NCBI GenBank assembly: GCA_030066595.1
Contig: JASJBI010000012.1
Location: forward strand, 1-64,000
Direction: 5' to 3'
Length of the DNA: 64,000 nt
Source of the DNA: Alphaproteobacteria bacterium
GTDB lineage: Bacteria; Pseudomonadota; Alphaproteobacteria; JAJFFI01
The first letter of the stretch is position 1, and every line of letters begins with the position of its first letter. Shown in pieces: positions 30,263-38,604 of this stretch. Made by a program: the position numbers and the translations under genes. The notes under the pieces are model-generated. The model was not told where the DNA came from and did no database searches. It saw only the letters and a list, made by a program, of their open reading frames with translations.

Positions 30263-30937
30263 ATGGCACCGAAACTGGAAGTCTATTGGTTCAGCGGCAG
30301 CGGCACCTGCTGGCGCGTGCTGCTGACCCTCGAGCTCAAGGGACTGCCGTACAGGTCCCGGCTGCTGCAGGTCTCGAAGGGGGAGCTCAAGTCGCCCGAA
30401 TTCCTGGACATCAACCCGCGCGGTCAGGTGCCGGCGCTGCGCAACGGCGATTACGCGCTGTCGGAGTCCCTGGCCATCATGGCCTATCTCGATGCCATGG
30501 CGCCCGAGCCGCCGCTGTTCGGCCGCTCCGCCGAGGAGACCGGGCACATCTGGCGGACGGTCCTGGACTTCGAATTCCAGGTCATGCCCGTGATGCTGCG
30601 CGTCATCCTGCCGATCTTTCTCGGGCAGATCGAAGAGAAGGCGGCCGACGTCAGAGCTGCCGCAACCGAGCTGACCCCGGAGCTGGTCCGCCTGGACGCC
30701 AGCCTGGCCGGCCGGGCCTGGCTGGTCGGCGACGGAGTCAGCGCCGCCGATATCGCCATCTATCCCCTGGTCGAGGCGCTGCTGCGTGCCGCGGCAAAGC
30801 CTGAGGCGGCCCCGCTGGCGCTCGACCTGCTGCCGTTTGTCGAGACCTTTCCGGCGCTCGAGGCCTGGCGCGCGCGGATCGCAGGCCTGCCCGGCTACGA
30901 CAACGCCTATCCGCCCCATTGGCGGGAGGCGGCGTGA
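30263..30937 (+). CDS. Glutathione S-transferase family protein
   Basis: Thioredoxin-fold N-terminus (LEVYWFSGSGTCWRVLLTLELKGLPYRSRLLQVSKGELKSPEFLDINPRGQVPALRNGDYALSESLAIMAYL). Confidence 0.92.
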   Translation: MAPKLEVYWFSGSGTCWRVLLTLELKGLPYRSRLLQVSKGELKSPEFLDINPRGQVPALRNGDYALSESLAIMAYLDAMAPEPPLFGRSAEETGHIWRTVLDFEFQVMPVMLRVILPIFLGQIEEKAADVRAAATELTPELVRLDASLAGRAWLVGDGVSAADIAIYPLVEALLRAAAKPEAAPLALDLLPFVETFPALEAWRARIAGLPGYDNAYPPHWREAA

Positions 30938-30971
30938 CACCCACAGACAATCAGTGGAGGAGGATATCCCG

Positions 30972-31397
30972 ATGAGCCAGACCATCACCGGCGGCTGCCG
31001 CTGCGGCGCGATCCGCTACGAGACGGAGGCTGAGCCGGTCATGACCCTGAACTGCTATTGCAAGGACTGTCAGAAGGCCAGCGGCACGGCCGGTTCGGCC
31101 GCCTTCGTCGTGCCGCGAGAGGCGGTCAAGGTCGATGGCGAACCCAAGTTCCATGCGGTCGTGGCCGACAGCGGACAAGAGGTGCACCGGGGTTTCTGCC
31201 CGGAATGCGGCTCACCCCTGTTCGGCAAGCCAGACATGGCGCCCGCGCTCATGGCCGTCTGCGCCGGCAGCCTGGACGATCCGGGTTGGTTCAAGCCGGG
31301 CGTGAGCGTCTACACCTGCCGCGCGCACGACTGGTCGCGCGTTCCCAATGACATCCCCAGCTTCGAGAAGTTGCCGGACCAGATTCCGGAGGTCTGA
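30972..31397 (+). CDS. GFA (glutathione-dependent formaldehyde-activating)-family protein
   Basis: Zn-ligand motifs GGCRCGAIRYE, CYCKDCQ, CPECGSPLF; start MSQTITGG within ORF 30786..31397. Confidence 0.92.
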   Translation: MSQTITGGCRCGAIRYETEAEPVMTLNCYCKDCQKASGTAGSAAFVVPREAVKVDGEPKFHAVVADSGQEVHRGFCPECGSPLFGKPDMAPALMAVCAGSLDDPGWFKPGVSVYTCRAHDWSRVPNDIPSFEKLPDQIPEV

Positions 31398-31417
31398 ACG
31401 ATCGGACGGCCGTGCGG

Positions 31418-32119
31418 TCAGGACGCTGCGGCCAACAGCTCCAAAAAGCGCTTCGCCGCGGCGATGTCGTGGCGAATGCGCTCGCGTCTGGTCTCGGCCT
31501 CCGGGTCGCGGCCCCAGCGTTCGATCTGAAAGGTCTCGTCGAGCTGGGAGACCGACCAGGCTTCCGCCGCATCGAGCCGGCCGGCGGCAAGCGCCAGGGC
31601 CACGACCAGGGAGCCCGAGGCCGTGGTGGCGAGATGCAGGGCGGCCAGCGCCAGATCGTCAAAGGCCGCGACCGCCGCCTCACAGGCGACCAGCGCCTCG
31701 GCGGGTTGCGCCGCGGGCATCACCCCTGTCGTGACCTGGAGTTCGGCACCGATCTGCGCCGCCGCCCAGTCGAGCAGCGGCTGCCATTCGGCGTCCTGCC
31801 GGGCCACCAGCTCGGGCGGCGCCTCGGCCCGATGGCAGAGAAGATCGCTGCGGGCGTAGGCGGCGATCTCGGCGACCACCGCGCCGCGCCGGTCCGGAAC
31901 GCGGTCGATCCCGGTCGCCGCCAGCTGCATGAGCATCATGGTGGCGGGCCGCACCTTCTCCTCCTGCGCCGCCCATTCCGCGGCAATGGCCTCGGCCAGC
32001 GGGCGCGTGGGCAGGCACAGCTCCGCCTTGGCCGGCGTCCGCACCGGGCGCCCGTCCAGCGTGACCGTGAAGCCGTCGCCCGCTTCGGCGACCGTCGCCT
32101 GTTCGTAGAAGCGCTTAAT
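31418..32119 (-). CDS. ATP12-family F1-ATPase assembly chaperone (start uncertain)
   Basis: IKRFYEQATVAEAGDGFTVTLDGRPVRTPAKAELCLPTRPLAEAIAAEW; the track extends to a TTG at 32230 but homology starts at IKRF. Confidence 0.85.
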   Translation of the reverse strand: MKRFYEQATVAEAGDGFTVTLDGRPVRTPAKAELCLPTRPLAEAIAAEWAAQEEKVRPATMMLMQLAATGIDRVPDRRGAVVAEIAAYARSDLLCHRAEAPPELVARQDAEWQPLLDWAAAQIGAELQVTTGVMPAAQPAEALVACEAAVAAFDDLALAALHLATTASGSLVVALALAAGRLDAAEAWSVSQLDETFQIERWGRDPEAETRRERIRHDIAAAKRFLELLAAAS

Positions 32120-33914
32120 CGAACAGCCCCTTGATCTTGTCGACGATGCCCTTGTCCGGTGTCTTGCGGCGGCCCTTGGGCTCGCCCGTCCCGGCTCCCT
32201 CCTGGGGCGCCGCGCCCGCCTGCACGGCAACAGCGCGGGCCCTGGGGCAGGGATCGGCCCGCTTGCCGGGAGCGCGGCTCACGCCGACCTTGGAGCCGAC
32301 CCAGCGCGCCGCATCCGCGGCGCTCCCCAGCGCCGACTTGGCCGCGCCGGTGACCGCCGCGCCGCCCGCCGGCGCAAAGGTCGGATCGGCCAGCCGGCCC
32401 TTGGCCCGGATCGGGACCAGGGCGGCGACGCTGAGCACGCTGAGGTCCTTGGTGCTCGGCTCGAACAGAACATCCAGCGTCTCCCGGCGCAGGTTGATCA
32501 CCCCCTCCCCCACCACCGTCGCCCGGCTGCTGTCGATCACGATGACCTTGCTGCGGCCGATTCCGTCGCGAATGTCGAAGCGCATGACCGCACAGCGCAA
32601 CCGGGTCGGGGCCCGCGGCGGTGCCCAGGGCTTGATCGCATCGACCACGTCCGCAGACAGGAAATCGAAGAAGGTGCTGCGCACCTGACCTTCCCTGGAC
32701 AGCAGCGTCGCGAACCCGTTCGCAGACGCCATGACCTCGGCGACGGACCGGCCCGTTCCGCTGAGCTTCAGCTCGGCGTCCAGCGCGCCGGTGAGGGTGT
32801 CGTCGCCCGTCATCTCCCGCACGATTAGACCGAGATCGGCGCCGCGCAGCCGCAGATGCGCCTGCAGGCGCGCGGTCTCGCCGCCTGTGAGCGTCGCTGT
32901 CAGGACGATCGGAGCCCCGCCGACTTGGGCCTGCATCGGCTCCAGCCGCAGCGTCCCCTGCTTGACGGTGGCGCGGGCGGTCACGTCCTCGATCGCCAGG
33001 TTGGTCAGGCCGACGAAGGTGCCAAGCGTCAAGCCGACTTCCGCATCGAGGCCCTGCAGCGCGGCCAAGGCAAAGGGCTCCTGCGCGAACACGCGGCCCG
33101 ACTGCTGGTCCTCGTAGCTGTCGACGAACTCGCGCAGATCGAACCGGTCCGCCGCCAGCTCCAGTCGCAGCCGCACGGGCGAGGCGAGGAGCGCGACAGA
33201 GCCCTGGCCGGTCATTCGCGTGGCGCCGATCTCGGCCGCGATATCGACCGGCCACGGCTCGTCTGCCGCCGCCAGCGTGGCCAACGTGCCGAGCACGGCA
33301 TCGAGCTTGATCGCCTTGCCGTCGAAGGCGCCCCGAGCCGCCAGACGAAGCCGCTCGTCGTCGCCCGTGCTGTGCAAGCGGATCTCCGCGATCTCGGCCT
33401 GGCGGACACGCCCGGTGGCGCCGTCCCGGTAGGTCAGCCTGGCGCGCTCGATGCGAGCCCGCTCCACGGTCGGGATCTCGACGTCGTCCTCGGAGGCCGG
33501 CTTGTCCTCGGTCCAGTCCGGTCCGAGCAGCCAGTTGCCCACGCCGCTGGCGTTGGTCTCGAGCAGAATGTCCGGCTCGACCAGCACGACCTGGTTGATC
33601 ACCAGATCGCCGCCGAGCAGCGCCAAGAGCGAGATCTCCGCCTCGATCCGCGTGGCCGTCGCCATCTCCGGTCGGCTGCCCCAGGAGACGTTGGCGAACC
33701 GCACGTCGCCCGCGACCAGCGCCGGGCTCAGGCTGAAGACGCGCAGGCCGAAGCGCCCCGCGATGTCGAGCTTGCGGCCGGTCGCCGCCTCCACCTGGCC
33801 CGCCAGCAGGTCGCGATAGCGCTCGACATCGGTCAGCGCGAGCACAGCGGCGAGCCCCGCGACGATCGCCACCGGGACAAGGGCCAGCGAGATAAGAACC
33901 TTCTTCGTGGACAT
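32115..33914 (-). CDS. AsmA-family protein
   Basis: KKVLISLALVPVAIVAGLAAVLALTDVERYRDLLAGQVEAATGRKLDIAGRFGLRVFSLSPALVAGDVRFAN. Confidence 0.88.
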   Translation of the reverse strand: MSTKKVLISLALVPVAIVAGLAAVLALTDVERYRDLLAGQVEAATGRKLDIAGRFGLRVFSLSPALVAGDVRFANVSWGSRPEMATATRIEAEISLLALLGGDLVINQVVLVEPDILLETNASGVGNWLLGPDWTEDKPASEDDVEIPTVERARIERARLTYRDGATGRVRQAEIAEIRLHSTGDDERLRLAARGAFDGKAIKLDAVLGTLATLAAADEPWPVDIAAEIGATRMTGQGSVALLASPVRLRLELAADRFDLREFVDSYEDQQSGRVFAQEPFALAALQGLDAEVGLTLGTFVGLTNLAIEDVTARATVKQGTLRLEPMQAQVGGAPIVLTATLTGGETARLQAHLRLRGADLGLIVREMTGDDTLTGALDAELKLSGTGRSVAEVMASANGFATLLSREGQVRSTFFDFLSADVVDAIKPWAPPRAPTRLRCAVMRFDIRDGIGRSKVIVIDSSRATVVGEGVINLRRETLDVLFEPSTKDLSVLSVAALVPIRAKGRLADPTFAPAGGAAVTGAAKSALGSAADAARWVGSKVGVSRAPGKRADPCPRARAVAVQAGAAPQEGAGTGEPKGRRKTPDKGIVDKIKGLFD

Positions 33915-33921
33915 AGGCGAC

Positions 33922-34638
33922 TCAAAGGCCGAGCCGGGTCAGCATCGTCGGCAACTCGTCGAAATGATCGAGGATGGTGTGGGCGCCCGCGGCCTCCAGC
34001 TCGCCCTGGTCGTGATATCCCCAGCTCACCCCGATGGCCGTAACGCCGGCATTTCGCGCCATCAGTATATCGAAGGACGTGTCGCCGATCATGACCGTGT
34101 TTTCGGGCTCGGCGCCGGTTTCGCGCATCGCCCGGTAGACCATCTCCGGATTGGGCTTGCCCGGGGCCAGATCGCTGGTTTGCAACGTCACGAAACGGCC
34201 TTCGAGGCCATGGTGCTGCAGGGTGAGATCGAGGCCCATGCGGCCCTTGCCCGTGGCAATCCCGAGCAGCGCACCGGCGGCCTCCAGGGAGTCGAGCACC
34301 TCCCGCGCGCCCGGAAAAAGGGGTTCGTGGAAGTCCGGGTGTGCGCGGGCCGTGCGGAAGGCCGCCTTGTAGCCCTCGGCCAGGCGGACATGCTGCTCCG
34401 CCGACGCGTCGGGCGAAAGCTGCGCGATGGCGTCGACTAGGGGCAGGCCGACGACCCGGCGCACCTCGCCCGCCGCGGGCGGATCGTCCCGGCCGGCCGT
34501 CGCCCAGGCCTGGCTCATGCAGGCGACGATGACATGCTGGGAATCCACCAGCGTGCCGTCGCAATCGAAGATCACCAAGCGGAGAGACAGACCCGCCCCC
34601 GTGTTGCAAGCTGTGATGAGAACGCTCCCTGGCAACAA
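33922..34638 (-). CDS. HAD-IA family hydrolase (phosphoglycolate phosphatase-like)
   Basis: LRLVIFDCDGTLVDSQHVIVACMSQ, VMIGDTSFDILMARNAGVTAIGVSWG. Confidence 0.9.
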   Translation of the reverse strand: MLPGSVLITACNTGAGLSLRLVIFDCDGTLVDSQHVIVACMSQAWATAGRDDPPAAGEVRRVVGLPLVDAIAQLSPDASAEQHVRLAEGYKAAFRTARAHPDFHEPLFPGAREVLDSLEAAGALLGIATGKGRMGLDLTLQHHGLEGRFVTLQTSDLAPGKPNPEMVYRAMRETGAEPENTVMIGDTSFDILMARNAGVTAIGVSWGYHDQGELEAAGAHTILDHFDELPTMLTRLGL

Positions 34639-34848
34639 AGATGGGCCACGCGCCCGGGCGTCACAAGAGGCTTGCTTGGGCGCAGGGCCGGACCGGATGC
34701 GCCCTAATCATCGGTTGCCTCGGCAGGGCCCGGTGGACATCCGGTGCAAAGCTGACATTTAAATGAGAGGGAATCCGAAAAAGGGCATTGAAGGCCCATG
34801 GCGGGCCAATCCGGACTTATATAGGCGGCCAGCGAGAGAGGATTTGCC

Positions 34849-35517
34849 ATGTTCGGCAGCTGGGCCAAGAAGCGGTTTGTTGCGACCTGGGCGATCGTGC
34901 TGATCCTCACGATCGGGGCTGCCCCGGCCCCTGCCCTCGCCGCGCCCGATCCCGACCGGGCCATGCGCTTCGTCCGCACCGGGCTCGACGAAGTCATCTC
35001 GATTCTCTCCGAGGAAAGTGTCCCCGAAGCGGAGCGGGTCGAAAGACTGCACGCGCTGTTGCTGCGCACCTTCGACATCCCGACGGTCGGCAAGTTCGCC
35101 CTCGGCGTTCATCGGCGCGGCATCGACCAGGCGAAGCTGACGATCTACCTGCAGGCCTTCGAAGATCACGTGGTGGAGGCGTACATCAAGCGGCTGGTCC
35201 GCCTGGTGGAACCCGAGCTGGCGCGCTCGGCCAAGGATTTCATCCACGTAATCGGCACGCAACCCGCCGGAAAGACCGACATCTTCGTCCGCATGAGCTT
35301 CGACCGGACCGGGAAGGATCCGGTGGAGGTGTTCTGGCGCGTCCGGGAGCGACGCGGGCGGCTGCAGATCATCGACGTCAATTTCCTCGGCATCAGCCTG
35401 GCCATGACCTACCGGCAGGAATTCGCCTCCGTGATCAGCCGGCGCGGCAACGGCGTCGACGGGTTGATCTCCGCGCTCAAAGAGCATGCCACCGAGATAA
35501 ATCTGGGCGGCGAGTAG
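34849..35517 (+). CDS. MlaC/Ttg2D-family phospholipid-binding protein
   Basis: Signal peptide; RTFDIPTVGKFALGVHRRGIDQAKLTIYLQAFEDHVVEAYIKRL... Confidence 0.88.
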   Translation: MFGSWAKKRFVATWAIVLILTIGAAPAPALAAPDPDRAMRFVRTGLDEVISILSEESVPEAERVERLHALLLRTFDIPTVGKFALGVHRRGIDQAKLTIYLQAFEDHVVEAYIKRLVRLVEPELARSAKDFIHVIGTQPAGKTDIFVRMSFDRTGKDPVEVFWRVRERRGRLQIIDVNFLGISLAMTYRQEFASVISRRGNGVDGLISALKEHATEINLGGE

Positions 35518-35727
35518 AGCCAGCACACCCGCGCCGCGGAGCCGCAGGACGCGATCGGGCAATCCGCAGAGCATTCCAGAACGGCCGGCGCGCTTTCCGG
35601 TCAAATATCGCCGCGCCTCAGTGTTGGTCCATCCGCATATCCCCGAGCTTCCGGGGTCGGCGTCACGCTGGCGCGGTTGTCGTACATCAAGGCGGCCAGG
35701 CCCGCATGGGCCTAGTACGACGGCTAT

Positions 35728-37008
35728 ATGGACGAGATCGAACTGTTCAAGCGGGTGGGGCTCGCGCTCGCCATCGGTCTCCTGTTCGGGATCGAGCGCG
35801 GCTGGCACAGCCGGAAGGAGCATGGCGGGCTGCGCATCGCCGGCGTGCGCACCTTCGCGCTCATGGGACTGCTCGGCGGCGTGCTCGGCGCGCTGTCCCT
35901 CGAGATCGGCGATCTCCTGCTGGCGCTTGCCTTCGTGGCCTTCGCCACCCTGGTGATCACCGCCCATGTCCTGCGCACCCGCGGCCAGGACCGTCCGGAT
36001 TTCGGCATCACCACCGAGGTGGCCTCGCTTCTGGCCTTCGTGCTCGGCATGATCGCGGTGCGCGGCGACATGGCGGTGGCGGCGGCCGGCGCGGTCGTGG
36101 CCACGGGGCTGCTGGTGCTGAAGCCCGCCCTGCACGGCTGGGTCAAACAGCTCAAGCGGCTTGAGCTCACTGCCGGGATCGAGCTCCTGATCATCTCGGT
36201 CGTGCTGCTCCCGTTGCTGCCCAACAAGGGCTACGGGCCAGGCGCGGTCCTGAACCCCTATGCGCTCTGGTGGATCGTGGTGCTGGTGGCCGGCTTGTCG
36301 TTCATCGGCTATGTGGCCATACGCGTCGCCGGGGCGCGGCTGGGCACCTTCTACGCGGCGCTCTTTGGCGGCTTGGCCAGCTCGACCGCCGTGGCGGTGG
36401 CCTTCGCGCGCATGGGCAAGGAGAGCCCATCGCTGCGGCCGCTGCTGGCCGCTGGCGTGGTGATGGCGGCGGCGACCATGTTCCCCCGCACCTTGATCCT
36501 CGCCGGCGCGCTCAACTGGTCCGTGCTGCCGGAGCTCGCCTGGCCGCTGGGCGCCATGACGGTGGCCGGATATGTGGCGGCGCTGATCCTGTACCGCCCC
36601 GTGGGCGACGCCCGGCGCGGCGCCGAGCTGCAGGAACTGCCCAACCCGCTCGAGCTGCCCATGGCGCTCAAGTTCGGCGCCTTTCTGGCGGTGATCGTGC
36701 TGCTGTCCTACCTGGCGCGCCAGTGGCTCGGCGACGAAGGGCTCTACTTGCTGGCGGCGCTTTCGGGACTGACGGACGTGGACGCGGTGACGGTGTCGAT
36801 GGCCCGCATGGCCCAGCTCCAGGGCCTCGGCCTGCCCGTCGCGGCGACGGCGATCACCATCGCCGCCTTCGTCAACACCCTGGTCAAGGGCGGGATCGTC
36901 GCCTGGATCTGCGGCGGCGCCATGGCCTGGCGGGTCGGCGCCGCGTTCGCCGCCGTGATCGCCGCAGGCGTGGCGGGGTTGTTCCTGCTCCCGATCGCAG
37001 CGGCCTGA
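35728..37008 (+). CDS. MgtC/SapB family membrane protein with DUF4010-type domain
   Basis: ALAIGLLFGIERGWHSRKE...GLRIAGVRTFALMGLLGGVLGAL; about 12 hydrophobic segments. Confidence 0.9.
   Translation: MDEIELFKRVGLALAIGLLFGIERGWHSRKEHGGLRIAGVRTFALMGLLGGVLGALSLEIGDLLLALAFVAFATLVITAHVLRTRGQDRPDFGITTEVASLLAFVLGMIAVRGDMAVAAAGAVVATGLLVLKPALHGWVKQLKRLELTAGIELLIISVVLLPLLPNKGYGPGAVLNPYALWWIVVLVAGLSFIGYVAIRVAGARLGTFYAALFGGLASSTAVAVAFARMGKESPSLRPLLAAGVVMAAATMFPRTLILAGALNWSVLPELAWPLGAMTVAGYVAALILYRPVGDARRGAELQELPNPLELPMALKFGAFLAVIVLLSYLARQWLGDEGLYLLAALSGLTDVDAVTVSMARMAQLQGLGLPVAATAITIAAFVNTLVKGGIVAWICGGAMAWRVGAAFAAVIAAGVAGLFLLPIAAA
36828..36987 (+). repeat. 160-bp direct repeat, copy 1 (3' part of the MgtC/DUF4010-type gene)
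   Basis: Aligns ungapped with 45982-46141, about 152/160 identical by hand count. Confidence 0.88.
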
Positions 37009-37015
37009 TCGACCA

Positions 37016-38566
37016 TCAGGCCCCGCCGCCCGGATCGGGATGCCCGGCCGCGAAATCGCGCAGGCTCTTGAACAGCTCGGGATCGTTGATGATGCGCGGC
37101 ACCTTGTGCTGGCCGCCCAGCCGGCCGCGGGCCTTCATCCAGGCGGCAAAGCTGCCCGGCACCACGGCCTCCACCTGCGGTGGCGCCATGCCGAAATCGC
37201 CGGCCCGATGGGTGTCGTAGTCCTCGTTGGTGCGGCGCAGCGCCTTGTCGAGAAGTCGCGCGAACCGATCGACCGCCGCCGCGTTCGGCCGTTTGGGCGC
37301 GAACTCGACGATGTAAACATGACCGCCCGGGCGCCCCGTCTCCTCGGCGAAGATCGGGGCCACCGAATAGTCGGTTACGGCGGATCCGATCGCATCGGCC
37401 GCGGCGCTCACGGCCTCTTCGATTTCCGCGTCGATCAGGTGCTCGCCGAAGGCGGACAAGCTGTAAGAGATGCGGCCGGTGACCAGCACCCGGGGCGGAT
37501 CCCGGGTCAAGAGCTCGACCGTATCGCCGAGCACATAGGCCCAGAGTCCGGCACAGGTGCTGAGCACCAGCGCGTAGTTGACCCCCGGCTCGGCCGTGGC
37601 CATCCAGTGCCGGGCCGGCGCCGGCGCCTCCATCTCCTCGACGGGCACGAACTCGAAGAAGAGACCCGTGTCGAGCACCAGGCGTAGCCCCTCGCCATCG
37701 CCGCGGTCAGCGACGGCAACGAATCCTTCGCTCGCCGGGTAGACCTCGCGGGTCTCGGCCCGGCTGCCCGCGAGCAGGGTCTGAAAGGTCTTGCGATAGG
37801 GCGCGAAGTTGACGCCGCCATGGACCAAGAGCTCCAGATTGGGGAAGACCGCGGCGAGCCGCCCGCCCATGTCGGGGCGCAGCGCGGCCAGTCGGTCGAA
37901 ATAGATGAGCAGCCAGCTCGGCGTATCGCTGATCATGCGGATGTCCTCCGCGAGCGAGGCCCGGGCCAACGCCTCGATCTTCTCCTCCCAGTCCGTGATG
38001 CGCTCCAGCGCGCGTGGCGGAAAGTAGCGCAGCCGCACCCACCAGGGCATCTCTTTGGCGGCGATGGCGCTGAGATCGCCGCTCAGCACGCCGGGCGCCA
38101 ACGCCTTCAGGTCCGTACTGCCGCCCAGCATGAAGCTGCGCCCGCCGAACAGCCGGCTCTGCGGCCGGTTGGCGATGTGATGGACCAGGATGTCGCCGCC
38201 GGCCCACTTGTTCGAGACCGTCATCTCGCGGGAACAGGGGATGTATTTCGTGGTCCCGGTGGTGGTGCCGGAGGTGACCGCGAAATAGGGCATCCGGCCC
38301 GGCCAGCTGCTGTCGGTCAGCGTCGGGAAAGCCGGCTCCCAGTATTCGGACCAGAAGGCATCGTAGCTGCGGAGCGGAACCCGTGCCTGGAAGTCCTCGA
38401 CGGTCGCGATCTCGCCGAAGCGATGGTCGCGGCCGAAGCGCGTGTCGCGCGCCTTGGCCACGAGGGAAAGGAGCTGGCGCTGCTGGACGGCCACCGGATC
38501 CTGCTTGCGCAGCCGGCCCAGCCGCCGTCGGGCGTACAGGCGCAGCAGGGGTGTGGCGTCAAGCAT
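37016..38566 (-). CDS. GH3 auxin-responsive-promoter-family protein (acyl-adenylating amide synthetase fold)
   Basis: YFAVTSGTTTGTTKYIPCSREM, YPASEGFVAVADRGDGEGLRLVLDTGLFFEFVPVEE, GVNYALVLSTCAGLWAYVLGDTVEL. Confidence 0.9.
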   Translation of the reverse strand: MLDATPLLRLYARRRLGRLRKQDPVAVQQRQLLSLVAKARDTRFGRDHRFGEIATVEDFQARVPLRSYDAFWSEYWEPAFPTLTDSSWPGRMPYFAVTSGTTTGTTKYIPCSREMTVSNKWAGGDILVHHIANRPQSRLFGGRSFMLGGSTDLKALAPGVLSGDLSAIAAKEMPWWVRLRYFPPRALERITDWEEKIEALARASLAEDIRMISDTPSWLLIYFDRLAALRPDMGGRLAAVFPNLELLVHGGVNFAPYRKTFQTLLAGSRAETREVYPASEGFVAVADRGDGEGLRLVLDTGLFFEFVPVEEMEAPAPARHWMATAEPGVNYALVLSTCAGLWAYVLGDTVELLTRDPPRVLVTGRISYSLSAFGEHLIDAEIEEAVSAAADAIGSAVTDYSVAPIFAEETGRPGGHVYIVEFAPKRPNAAAVDRFARLLDKALRRTNEDYDTHRAGDFGMAPPQVEAVVPGSFAAWMKARGRLGGQHKVPRIINDPELFKSLRDFAAGHPDPGGGA

Positions 38567-38604
38567 GGCGCAGACCGCAGACGCGCTGAACGTCCCGCGC
38601 CGCG

